Positions 48,551 to 56,403 of a stretch of 64,000 bases of DNA are shown here, piece after piece; within the stretch, counting starts at the first letter, position 1, and every line of letters begins with the position of its first letter. The stretch is from Paenibacillus pinisoli (GTDB taxonomy: Bacteria > Bacillota > Bacilli > Paenibacillales > Paenibacillaceae). Under the pieces are notes generated by a model. That model did not search any database. It was given only the letters and a program-made list of their open reading frames with translations, and was not told the DNA's origin. Both the position numbers and the translations under genes were made by a program. The stretch is from assembly GCF_003605435.1 (NCBI RefSeq), contig NZ_QXQB01000007.1:124001-188000 (forward strand), in the 5' to 3' direction.

Positions 48551-49792
48551 TCAAGCCGGCATGGATGCTGCAGACTCGGCGGACCGAGCCGGTTTCCATA
48601 GCCAGCGCTGCAAGACCAGCCCGATGAGTCCGATTCCGCCGACTGCTAAGCCTACGAAGAGGAAGGTGGAGGATGCGCCCCACAGCCCGATGAGCACCCC
48701 GCCAGACAGCGGGGCCACAACGAAGATGGCGCTGCTTACGGAATCGAAGATGCCGCTGACCCTTCCAATCGCTTCAGGCGGCGTCTCCTTCTGTAGAATA
48801 TAGTTCATGCCGGTCGATGTGAATCCCGTTCCGACCCCGCCGACGAAGGTTGCGCCCAGCAGCAGCCATAACGGGAAGCTCGGCTCGAACATGCCCGCAG
48901 CGGCGAACATAATTCCGATTAGCATGACCCCGCCGCCCAGCAGCCATCCATAGGCGGAGAGCTGCCGGAACCGGCGCAGCCAGGCAACGCTGGCGAGGCC
49001 GCCCAAGCCGATAGCTGTAACCAACCAGCCGACGAGCTGCGGCTGATCAGGCGCGACATCCCGAAGCAGCACGGTAATTTGGGCGTCAATCATCTGTATG
49101 CCCGCCAGCCCAATGAGGCAGAAGACGAGGCTGACCCTCAGCGCTCTGCTTCCCAGCAGAATTCGCCAGCCATCCCGCCAGGCGGCACCCATGGGCAGGG
49201 CAGCTTGGGAGGCGGATCCAGCGGCAGCGGCAAGCCCTTCTCTTGCGGGAATGCCGAGGAGCAGCAGCGCCGACACGATATAGCAGACGGCATTGACGGC
49301 CATGCAAGCCGCAGGAGAGAGGGCTGCGGCGACAGATGCGCCCAGCAGCGGGCCAAGCGCCTTCGACAGCTGGAACACCGCGCCGTTGAGCGAGGCGGCT
49401 TGCAGCAATTGGTCGGCTGGCACCACATTCCGCGTCATCGCTTGCTGGGCGGGATAATGGAAGACGCGGGCGGAGGAGCGCAGCGTGATGAGTCCAAGCA
49501 GCACCCATGCATTCGGCGCGAAGATCAGCAGGATAGTGATTGCGGCGCGAATCAGATCGGTTGCGATCATCAGATTCCGCTTGTTCCATCGGTCCGCGAG
49601 AATGCCGGCCAGCTGGCTGAACAGAATGCCCGGCACGGCAAAAGACAGCGGCACGAGCGCAATGGTCATGGCATCCCCCTTCCAGATGAAGCCGAGCAGA
49701 ATGGCGACGGCCATAAAGTCGAAGTAGTCGCCGAATGCTGCGAGACCGTAGGCGGTGAACATTTTGGCAAAGGAACGATTGCTTTTTAACAT
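48551..49792 (-). CDS. MFS transporter
   Basis: Major facilitator exporter of 413 residues with about 12 helices. The loop 2-3 motif appears as LAGILADRWNKRNLMIATDL. The layout is of the MFS_3/enterobactin exporter-type family (VFQLSKALGPLLGASVAAAL, GTGFTSTGMNYILQKETPPE). The start codon at 49792 has AGGGGG 8 bases upstream; this site is buried in a hairpin just after a wHTH-TPR gene on the same strand. Its substrate is likely a drug or siderophore-like compound, but is not shown. Confidence 0.92.
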   Translation of the reverse strand: MLKSNRSFAKMFTAYGLAAFGDYFDFMAVAILLGFIWKGDAMTIALVPLSFAVPGILFSQLAGILADRWNKRNLMIATDLIRAAITILLIFAPNAWVLLGLITLRSSARVFHYPAQQAMTRNVVPADQLLQAASLNGAVFQLSKALGPLLGASVAAALSPAACMAVNAVCYIVSALLLLGIPAREGLAAAAGSASQAALPMGAAWRDGWRILLGSRALRVSLVFCLIGLAGIQMIDAQITVLLRDVAPDQPQLVGWLVTAIGLGGLASVAWLRRFRQLSAYGWLLGGGVMLIGIMFAAAGMFEPSFPLWLLLGATFVGGVGTGFTSTGMNYILQKETPPEAIGRVSGIFDSVSSAIFVVAPLSGGVLIGLWGASSTFLFVGLAVGGIGLIGLVLQRWLWKPARSAESAASMPA

Positions 49793-49795
49793 AAG

Positions 49796-49837
49796 AAAAA
49801 CCCCCTGACATCATCATGGAGATGATCGTAACAGGGG
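49796..49837 (-). terminator. Hairpin with T tract overlapping the MFS ribosome binding site
   Basis: On the minus strand CCCCTG and CAGGGG close a stem with an inner GATCATC/GATGATGT imperfect pair, followed by GTTTTTC and then the MFS ATG. The 3' arm contains the AGGGGG ribosome binding site, so the hairpin could both terminate transcription from the upstream wHTH gene and mask translation of the MFS gene. Confidence 0.5.
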
Positions 49838-49852
49838 AATGTCAGAGAATAA

Positions 49853-50992
49853 TCAGAGGCACTCGCGAAGCACGCGTTCCGTCTTGGCCAGCAGCTCATC
49901 GAAGCGGTATTGCTCATCCAGTTGGCCCCATTGCCTCTGGCAGGCCAGCAGGTAGGTCTTGTCACACTCGTATCTTCCGAGGTATGTCAAAGCCAATCTG
50001 AGGTTGCCAAGCAAGTGGGGGATGAACTGCGTCTCTCTCGTTATATCGATGCCGTCATCCAGCGCTTGGCGCGCCGAACGAATTTCCCCCTGCCGGTACA
50101 GAAGCATAGCCTTGGCGACAAGGCAGGCGCCCCGTTCCCGCTGGATCGGATGAAGGCTTAGCAGCTCCTCGCATTCCTGCAGCTTGGCTGAGGCCTCTTC
50201 GAGCCGATTCTCTTCTATTCGCAAGCACATTTCCTTCAGCAAAAAGATGGCTGTGAAGCTTGGGGAGTTCAACTCAGCAACAGCGTCCCGAGCGGCATCA
50301 AGCGCTTCCCGCGCTTCGCTTAACATGCCGGCTTCAAGGTACAGGAGAACTGCGTTGAGCCGCAAGTCCTGCTTCCATGCCGGCGACAGTGCATGGCCTT
50401 TGGCAATCAGCCGTTCAAGATAAGAAATAGAAGCCGCAGGCTCCGGCTGCACGATGGAGTAGATAAAGCTCGCGTAGGCGGCCTTTTGCCAAATCGAAAT
50501 GTCGGTTGAAGCCAGCAGCCGCTCGAAGTCTCCCCGCACAAAGTGGATATAGACATCGTAATACGGATCCCCGGGCAGGCTGAGCACCTCGCGATGCGCC
50601 GACAGCAACTGCATGGCTGCCCCCATGCCGAGACTGTGATATTTCGAGAACATCCGGTTGACGTCATCTGCGAATTGGTGGTCATGCAATAGCGGGCTGT
50701 GCGGTCTTCTCGTGTCTTGGCGCAGCAGCTTATAGCCTTGGCCGCGTATGGTCTCAATCCGAAGCAGATGCGGCCACGGCGCAACTTTCTTGCGGACCCG
50801 GTAGATATGGTCGTCCACCGTCCGGTCGCTTGGTTCCTCCAGCGGCCATACCGCTTCGAGCAAGGCTTCCCTTGAGAAGGAGCGCCCCGCATGCTCATAG
50901 AGATAGCGAAGCAAGGCGAATTCCTTCGGCAGGAGCTGAATGCGTTCTCCCCCGTATACGGCTTCATAACGATCCGGGTCAAAGTGAATCAT
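49853..50992 (-). CDS. Winged-helix regulator with helical TPR-like C-terminus
   Basis: Transcription activator-like protein of about 379 residues. Two ATGs in tandem (50995, 50992) follow AAGGGG; the second has better spacing. The N-terminal 95 residues are an OmpR/CadC-type winged helix (RIQLLPKEFALLRYLYEHAG, RSFSREALLEAVWP, SDRTVDDHIYRVRKKVAPWP, IETIRGQGYKLL). There is no receiver domain. The remaining 280 residues are alpha-helical repeats (LRLNAVLLYLEAGMLSEARE, ALDAARDAVAELN, LLYRQGEIRSARQALDD), resembling BTAD/TPR-type sensors. Probably activates the downstream MFS gene; 60 bp separate them. Confidence 0.85.
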   Translation of the reverse strand: MIHFDPDRYEAVYGGERIQLLPKEFALLRYLYEHAGRSFSREALLEAVWPLEEPSDRTVDDHIYRVRKKVAPWPHLLRIETIRGQGYKLLRQDTRRPHSPLLHDHQFADDVNRMFSKYHSLGMGAAMQLLSAHREVLSLPGDPYYDVYIHFVRGDFERLLASTDISIWQKAAYASFIYSIVQPEPAASISYLERLIAKGHALSPAWKQDLRLNAVLLYLEAGMLSEAREALDAARDAVAELNSPSFTAIFLLKEMCLRIEENRLEEASAKLQECEELLSLHPIQRERGACLVAKAMLLYRQGEIRSARQALDDGIDITRETQFIPHLLGNLRLALTYLGRYECDKTYLLACQRQWGQLDEQYRFDELLAKTERVLRECL

Positions 50993-51070
50993 CATTATCC
51001 CCTTGCCTTTCTTGGCGTACAGTTTCTTTATAGTGATGATGGCATGGGCGGCGGAAGAAAGCAAGGGAGG

Positions 51071-51481
51071 CTAATCCGGGCGCCAGGAACGGTGAAATCC
51101 GTGCAGCCGTGAGAATAAGCGGTTCAGGAATACATCGGTTTGCCGCATGATCTGGTCCAGATGATGAAGCTCCAATATGCCGCTGTCAGAATGACTGCCG
51201 AATGCCAGATCATCTAGCTTCTTGTAGTGAATCAACAAGTCGTCCCCCGGGTTCGTATCCGTATGCATGCATGCGATTAAGTCCAGCATGGAGAGGCTGG
51301 AATGGAGCTTGAACGTATTCTCATGAAAACATAGCGCTCTCAGCATGGCAATGAAAGCGGAGTGGCAGAGCTGCAAGGAAGTACGGCTTTGATTGTCATC
51401 CTGCATCCGATAAGCCAGCAGCATATGATAATGCGCCAGGGTATAATACCCCTCGATCTTGCGCTGAATGTGATTTTCCAC
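51071..51481 (-). CDS. HEPN-like helical protein
   Basis: Protein of about 136 residues. The GTG at 51481 follows AAGGAGG at 8 bases; an ATG 11 codons upstream has no site. All helical, with the HEPN-domain layout: a first long helix (EGYYTLAHYHMLLAYRMQDD), then SLQLCHSAFIAMLRALCFHE, a turn, and KLHSSLSMLDLIACMH. An R-x4-H motif (RALCFH) is present, but lacks the polar residue after Arg that marks active HEPN RNases, and a second R-x4-H (RLHGFH) is near the end. No partner nucleotidyltransferase is nearby. It is divergent from an XRE-type regulator. RNase activity is doubtful. Confidence 0.55.
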   Translation of the reverse strand: MENHIQRKIEGYYTLAHYHMLLAYRMQDDNQSRTSLQLCHSAFIAMLRALCFHENTFKLHSSLSMLDLIACMHTDTNPGDDLLIHYKKLDDLAFGSHSDSGILELHHLDQIMRQTDVFLNRLFSRLHGFHRSWRPD

Positions 51482-51570
51482 GGTTGAAGCCTCCTTGACA
51501 ATGGAAAGATACAATCCTCAACAATAATACCTATAGATATCAAAAATATCAATGATATCATTTGTTTGGT

Positions 51571-51587
51571 GTTTACCTTTGGGAAAC
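51571..51587. promoter_or_regulatory. Inverted repeat in the HEPN-like/XRE gap
   Basis: GTTTACC (51571-51577) and GGGAAAC (51581-51587) are inverted repeats with one mismatch pair, lying over a possible promoter GTTTAC-16-TACACT for the XRE gene. The same gap holds GATATC at 51536 and 51554. A site for the XRE protein itself is plausible. Confidence 0.35.
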
Positions 51588-51624
51588 TTGTCTACACTTT
51601 TGACATAGAGAGAGGTGAGCCACC

Positions 51625-51978
51625 ATGAAGGACAGAGAAGTATTGAAGCTCGTAGGAAGCCGAATTCGGGTGCTGCGGAAGGAGAAGGGGCTCTCGCAAG
51701 AGTCGCTTGGAGAGAAGGGCGGATTTCATTTTTCATATATCGGACAGATTGAACGGGGCGAAAAGAATGTGTCGCTCTTGAACCTGGCCAAGATTGCAGA
51801 AGCGCTTGAAGTGAATTTAATCCAGCTATTTGCTTACATAGATGAAGGTTTTGAGGCTACGCCGCTTGATGAAAGCATTCAGGAGGTCGTGAGCATGCTG
51901 CGTGAAGCCAATGAAGAGAAGGCAAGACTCGCCAGAAATGTGCTGAGAGAGATCGTTAAAGGCAATACCTCGATTTGA
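51625..51978 (+). CDS. XRE-type helix-turn-helix regulator
   Basis: Cro/CI-like regulator of 117 residues. The ATG follows GAGAGGTGAG. The HTH is residues 8-65 (LVGSRIRVLRKEKGLSQESL, FHFSYIGQIERGEKNVSLLN, LAKIAEALEVNLIQLF). The C-terminal 45 residues are a helical dimerisation segment (IQEVVSMLREANEEKARLAR). It is similar to SinR/SlrR-like or phage-type small regulators, but no phage genes surround it. Divergent from the HEPN-like gene; repeats between them are likely its operator. Confidence 0.92.
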   Translation: MKDREVLKLVGSRIRVLRKEKGLSQESLGEKGGFHFSYIGQIERGEKNVSLLNLAKIAEALEVNLIQLFAYIDEGFEATPLDESIQEVVSMLREANEEKARLARNVLREIVKGNTSI

Positions 51979-52322
51979 AACATGGACTGGGATCGGGGAA
52001 GTTAGAGCTTACCTGGTCTCTCGGCCGCCTGGCTGAGGATCTCTTGATTGATGCTCCATCCCGCATCGTTTCGATATGGATGGACCTGATGCCTGACTGA
52101 GATAAATACGCCGTGCCGATGCATACATCCTCGATTAAAAGCCAATTATTCTTCTTTTCCTGCGAATGCAATGGGTTTCCTCTAATGCTTGTGAAGCAGC
52201 TTCCGTCATTAAAAACTGAAAATTTCCGCAATATAAACTTTTTCCGCCGCAGTCTTTTGCCGAAATCCCGGGAATATGCTCTATACGGGATTGCAAATAA
52301 AAGGTAATTAGGAGGAGCGGGA
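51979..52322. other. Intergenic region before the patatin gene
   Basis: About 340 bp. No convincing small gene, hairpin with T tract or riboswitch was seen. The last 100 bp are AT-rich and must hold the patatin promoter; TTGCCG at about 52257 with TCTATA or TATACG downstream is the best but poor candidate. AGGAGGAG lies 5-9 bases before the patatin ATG. Confidence 0.35.
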
Positions 52323-54545
52323 ATGGCTGTCGGATTGGTGCTTAGCGGCGGAGGAGCGCGAGGAGATTTTCAGGTAGGAGCGGTGCGCTATCTCTACGAA
52401 CGCAACATTAAGCCCACTGTAATTGCAGGCACATCGGTGGGAGCGATTAATGCAATCAAGCTAACGGAAGGCGAGGGAGACGGCAATGATGCCGCTCGCG
52501 GTCTGCGCGGACTGACGGGAATATGGCGTGAGCTGCAGACAAGCGCGGATATGTGGAAGGAAGAAGCATGGCTGGTCAACGTTCAAAACTCGGAAATTCT
52601 CAAATTTCTGAACGCGTCGGCTGGCCGCCAGCTGGGTACAGCTGCTTTGGAGGTTGCGAAGCTGGGACTGGGACCGATCGGCTGGGCATGGGTCGCCTAT
52701 GATATTGCGCAGGTCGTAGGCGATATTGAAGAATTGAGACGGGAGCTTGGCAAAGTCGTCAACGCGCAGGCTCGTTCTTTATATAATCTGGGACCGATTC
52801 TGGCGAAGCTGAACGATCCCGCCAAGCTGGATCTGAACAAGGTTAGGCAGAGCGGCATTAAGCTGCGGCTCGGCGTGGTTGCGCTAGAGAGCGGCGCGTT
52901 GCGGTATGTTACAGAAACGGGGCAGCTGCTGGAGCGGGACAGCGTGAGCTATGTGCAGACTGGACCCCATCTGGCGCCGGAATGCCGTCCGATAGCAGAT
53001 ACGATCAAGAGTCTGGAGCTCAGCAGGGCTAATCTTCAAGATGAGCTTCATAGAGCTGCGACTGGGGAAAAGGCGAAGCTGGTCGCACAGATTCGCGATC
53101 TGAATGCCCAAATCTCGCATCAGAACAGCTTGCTGACGGCCTGCAAGCAGGCTCATCCATCGCAAACCAGCCCGCTGAATGTCAACCTTATTCAAGGCAC
53201 GCTTGCATCGGCTTCCATTCCGCTTGCGTTCCCTCCTGTCAAGCTGGGCAGTGAGAATTACGTAGATGGCGGTGTACGAGAGATTGCGCCGATTGAAGCG
53301 GCTATTGGGGCTGGCGCTACCGAAATTTATGCCATACTTGCTTCAGACAGCCGAATGGACCCTGCCCGCAGCGCCATTGGCGGACATCTACTGCCTTCCT
53401 TTGACGCGGGCGTTGCGAACGTCGGCGATGTGATCAATCGTTCGGCCAACGATATTATGACCAATGAGATCGTGCTGAACGAGGTGGAGCCGCATAATGG
53501 CTGGGCTCCAGGCATTCATGTAACGATAATCCAGCCGGATAACGATATTCACGATATTATGACGATAGATCCCGGCCTTATTGATATACGCATGGCGCAT
53601 GGTTATATGCGTGCAGACGATACATACCAAGCCAAGCAAGCCAATGCACCGGGTTATAAGCAGCTTGCGGAGCAGTATTCCCGCGACCGGAATACGATTC
53701 TGATCTACGAGACGCGGCACGAAATATGGAAGCTGGAATATGCGGCGAACGGATATAAGCTGGAATACGACAGCAACGGAAGGCCCGTTCATCCCGCCAA
53801 GCGGATGGAGGCCAGCCTGCAAGCGATGCGCGAGGTTCGCGCGCTCAAGAATGTATTGCGCGACCTTGTCCGAGAGCGGCAGCAGAAGGGCGGCTATGTT
53901 CCGTCGGAGGCCGAAAGCTGGTGGACGACATGGGAGCGCCATCCCTGGACGCCGGAACGCGGCTTGTGGCTGTCCACAGGTCCCGTGGCGCAAGGCGACG
54001 ATATGCTGCCGGGAGAAATTCTCGCGTTTGAACAAGGCATTCATTCGCCGAATGGGCAATATTCATTTGTATTCCAGGGTGACGGCAATCTTGTCCTGTA
54101 CAAGATTACGAGAACGACAGGTGCGGTCTCCCCTCAATGCCGCCCGATCGCGAACGAAATCACGGATTTGCAAAATAACGTCGCGCTTCTGCAAGAGGAA
54201 TTATCTACAGCTTCGCCGAGGGAGAAGCCCGGTATTTTGGCCGAAATTCGCCAGCTGAACACCCTCATTGGTCAAAAGCAGAATGCGCTGAATGCCTGCA
54301 ATGTAACCTACCCGCCGCAGGTGAACATTCAGCGAACGGCGATCTGGGCAAGCGGCACGGGAAGTCCGGCAGGCGTGTGCATCATGCAGCCGGACGGGAA
54401 TTTGGTAATTTACGATGAGTTTAACCGTTCGCGCTGGCATTCCAATACCTTCACTCATCCTGGCAGCCGTCTCGTCGTGCAGGACGACGGCAATGTCGTC
54501 ATCTATTGCCCGGACGGCCGGGCGGTGTGGTCGACAAGAGGCTAG
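52323..54545 (+). CDS. Patatin-like phospholipase with B-type lectin domain and two inserted helical hairpins
   Basis: Protein of 740 residues without a signal peptide. Patatin core: oxyanion loop SGGGARGDF (8-16), nucleophile Ser38 in GTSVG and catalytic Asp315 in YVDGGVRE; it should hydrolyse lipid acyl esters. The core is interrupted at 215-280 by a helical module bounded by Cys221 and Cys274 (ECRPIADTIKSLELSRANLQ ... LLTAC). The C-terminal 170 residues are a bulb-type mannose-binding lectin (FVFQGDGNLVLYK, IMQPDGNLVIYD, VVQDDGNVVIYCPDG), itself interrupted at 602-663 by a second copy of the same module (QCRPIANEITDLQNNVALLQ ... ALNAC, Cys606-Cys659). Both copies span exactly 53 residues Cys to Cys. 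Residues 490-560 form a linker. Monocistronic, with a terminator. Confidence 0.9.
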   Translation: MAVGLVLSGGGARGDFQVGAVRYLYERNIKPTVIAGTSVGAINAIKLTEGEGDGNDAARGLRGLTGIWRELQTSADMWKEEAWLVNVQNSEILKFLNASAGRQLGTAALEVAKLGLGPIGWAWVAYDIAQVVGDIEELRRELGKVVNAQARSLYNLGPILAKLNDPAKLDLNKVRQSGIKLRLGVVALESGALRYVTETGQLLERDSVSYVQTGPHLAPECRPIADTIKSLELSRANLQDELHRAATGEKAKLVAQIRDLNAQISHQNSLLTACKQAHPSQTSPLNVNLIQGTLASASIPLAFPPVKLGSENYVDGGVREIAPIEAAIGAGATEIYAILASDSRMDPARSAIGGHLLPSFDAGVANVGDVINRSANDIMTNEIVLNEVEPHNGWAPGIHVTIIQPDNDIHDIMTIDPGLIDIRMAHGYMRADDTYQAKQANAPGYKQLAEQYSRDRNTILIYETRHEIWKLEYAANGYKLEYDSNGRPVHPAKRMEASLQAMREVRALKNVLRDLVRERQQKGGYVPSEAESWWTTWERHPWTPERGLWLSTGPVAQGDDMLPGEILAFEQGIHSPNGQYSFVFQGDGNLVLYKITRTTGAVSPQCRPIANEITDLQNNVALLQEELSTASPREKPGILAEIRQLNTLIGQKQNALNACNVTYPPQVNIQRTAIWASGTGSPAGVCIMQPDGNLVIYDEFNRSRWHSNTFTHPGSRLVVQDDGNVVIYCPDGRAVWSTRG

Positions 54546-54551
54546 ACAGAA

Positions 54552-54596
54552 CAATCGCCGCGCGCTTCCAATAATGGGGGCGTGCGGCGATTTTTT
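54552..54596 (+). terminator. Terminator of the patatin gene
   Basis: AATCGCCGC and GCGGCGATT, extended by CGC/GCG, form a stem ending in six T residues directly before the convergent amj stop. Confidence 0.85.
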
Positions 54597-54599
54597 GCG

Positions 54600-55433
54600 T
54601 TAATTAAATTGCGCCAGAAACTTCGTCATCCAGGCAATATAGTGAGCGCCTGGAATGAAGAGCAGCTGCGCAATCAGCGTGCCCAGCAGGCGGGAGGCGA
54701 TCATAATGACAGAGATGCCTTTGAGGTGCAAGTAGCTGCCCCGGCCGTTCACGACATCGTCGGCGAGCACCGATATTCTGGGATCGATGAAGAGGGCCAG
54801 CAGAATGGTAGCGATTCCGTTAACCAGACCGGAAGCCATACTGGTGGCTCCATACCGGTCAGGAGCGAGCAGTGATGCGTATAACGCCGATAAAACCCCG
54901 ATGGTATATACGGCCGTGACGATCATATTGAAGAAAAACAGCCGGAGCGGCACATCCTTCAGCTTGATATCCTTGAGATAGGAGAGCTTCGGAACATGAA
55001 TGTGCTTAACGCCTCGTCTGATATATTCGAGAGAGAAGCCTTTTTTGACTAGAGATGGAAAAGAGCCGCGCTCCTGGGACAGATGGATGATCGCCCGGGA
55101 GAAGATGGCGGTGAACGTAGGGAGCAATATGATGCCCGCAATAGTGCCGAGCGTAGAAGCGCCGATTAATATGCGGAATTGCTGCTCCACGAAGGCTAGC
55201 GTATTTTCTTTGGGAGCCGTATCGATCAGACTGCCCGTGACGGGCAGCTGCATCATATTGGCCATGCGCGAGACAATGACCATCATATTGAACAGCGACA
55301 GCGCCGAGGCGATCAGCTTGACCCTGGCTCCCGACAGCCGCACGGCATAGGCTAGTGTCTCAATGCTATGAATGATGAGAATAAATAAGGCGATAAATAG
55401 AACCTTGCCTGTTAGAGCATCCAATGCGCACAC
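54600..55433 (-). CDS. amj: Lipid II flippase, Amj (YdaH) family
   Basis: Polytopic membrane protein of about 278 residues with six or more helices. LDALTGKVLFIALFILIIHS and IETLAYAVRLSGARVKLIAS match the start of B. subtilis Amj (formerly YdaH, DUF2837), the alternative lipid II flippase induced when MurJ fails. LVNGIATILLALFIDPRISV, LADDVVNGRGSYLHLKGISV are further conserved segments. The first GTG crowds GAGAGAAG; a TTG three codons later has better spacing. It ends 5 bp after the patatin terminator. No SigM-type promoter could be assigned. Confidence 0.88.
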   Translation of the reverse strand: MCALDALTGKVLFIALFILIIHSIETLAYAVRLSGARVKLIASALSLFNMMVIVSRMANMMQLPVTGSLIDTAPKENTLAFVEQQFRILIGASTLGTIAGIILLPTFTAIFSRAIIHLSQERGSFPSLVKKGFSLEYIRRGVKHIHVPKLSYLKDIKLKDVPLRLFFFNMIVTAVYTIGVLSALYASLLAPDRYGATSMASGLVNGIATILLALFIDPRISVLADDVVNGRGSYLHLKGISVIMIASRLLGTLIAQLLFIPGAHYIAWMTKFLAQFN

Positions 55434-55475
55434 TTCTCTCTTGTCTACTATATCTGGATGTTAGTATACCATATC

Positions 55476-56264
55476 CTACCGTTTCTTCCGATAAGCCCCC
55501 GGCGAGATGCCATACCGTTCCCGGAATAACCGATGGAAGTAGGCATAGCTGCCAAGTCCGGTCTCTGCCGCAATCTGCTCCAGCGACATAGGGCTGTGAT
55601 CCAGCAGCTTGATCGCATGGCTTAGGCGCAGCTGCTGGGCATAGCCAATAATCGAGACGCCAAATTGCGCCTTGAACAAATGGACGGCCCGGGATACGCT
55701 GAGGCCCGTATGCTGGGCCACTTGGTCCAGCGTCAGCGGCTCTGCCGCATGCTCCTCGATATATTGCCTCATGCGAAGCGCATGAAAGGCAAGCGGCGAC
55801 TGGCCCTCTGGCGATTCCTCGATGGCGCGGTCGATCAGCATGAGCAGCGACCACACCAGTGACGAGGCAATGTTGGGATTGCCGCCGTCAAGCCGCCTTT
55901 TCTCCAGTATAATTTGGTACCATACGGTCTTGAGGCGATTGTCCTCGGCAATCTTGGTCAAGGTTGGCCGCTTCTTCTGATCCCACCACTCCCGCATACC
56001 GGGACCGTTGCTCATAACGTAGTAATCCCCGGAGGGCTGAGGGGCCCCTTCCAGATATCCAATGCGCAGATCGTAGATATCGCCCGGCTGGAACAGCAGC
56101 AGGTCCCCCGGACGGATTTCTCTCATCTCCCCATGAACGAGCGCCTGGCAGATCCCCTCCACCTGAAGCCTGATAATATAAGTGTCTAGACCGCTGCCAT
56201 AAACTTGATGGAACGGCTCTTCATGTCTGGAAAATTCGCTTAACTGGACGTTAATGGGATTCAT
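55476..56264 (-). CDS. AraC-family regulator with cupin sensor
   Basis: Activator-type regulator of about 262 residues. ATG 56264 follows AAAGGGGG 11 bases upstream. The N-terminal cupin (about 10-100) includes LVHGEMREIRPGDLLLFQPG, and the C-terminal double HTH is LTLDQVAQHTGLSVSRAVHL and LEQIAAETGLGSYAYFHRLF followed by ISPGAYRKKR. This is the usual design of sugar-responsive AraC regulators. It is divergent from GH30-GH3, so a beta-glucoside-type saccharide is the likely inducer. Confidence 0.92.
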   Translation of the reverse strand: MNPINVQLSEFSRHEEPFHQVYGSGLDTYIIRLQVEGICQALVHGEMREIRPGDLLLFQPGDIYDLRIGYLEGAPQPSGDYYVMSNGPGMREWWDQKKRPTLTKIAEDNRLKTVWYQIILEKRRLDGGNPNIASSLVWSLLMLIDRAIEESPEGQSPLAFHALRMRQYIEEHAAEPLTLDQVAQHTGLSVSRAVHLFKAQFGVSIIGYAQQLRLSHAIKLLDHSPMSLEQIAAETGLGSYAYFHRLFRERYGISPGAYRKKR

Positions 56265-56403
56265 GGCGACGCTGGCCCCCTTTGCCATCATTATAACATT
56301 CAATCAGATTGTTGATGTATTCGATTATATTGTTTCTACAAAGAATGGAGGGCCGCCCCTTATAATGGAAGCATCATGGATCAGGAAGGGGCATGCATTC
56401 ATT

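Noticed and set aside
56361..56366. TATAAT as a full GH30 promoter
   Set aside because: No acceptable -35 at 16-19 bp; it may be an activator-dependent -10 but cannot be called as a promoter from sequence alone.
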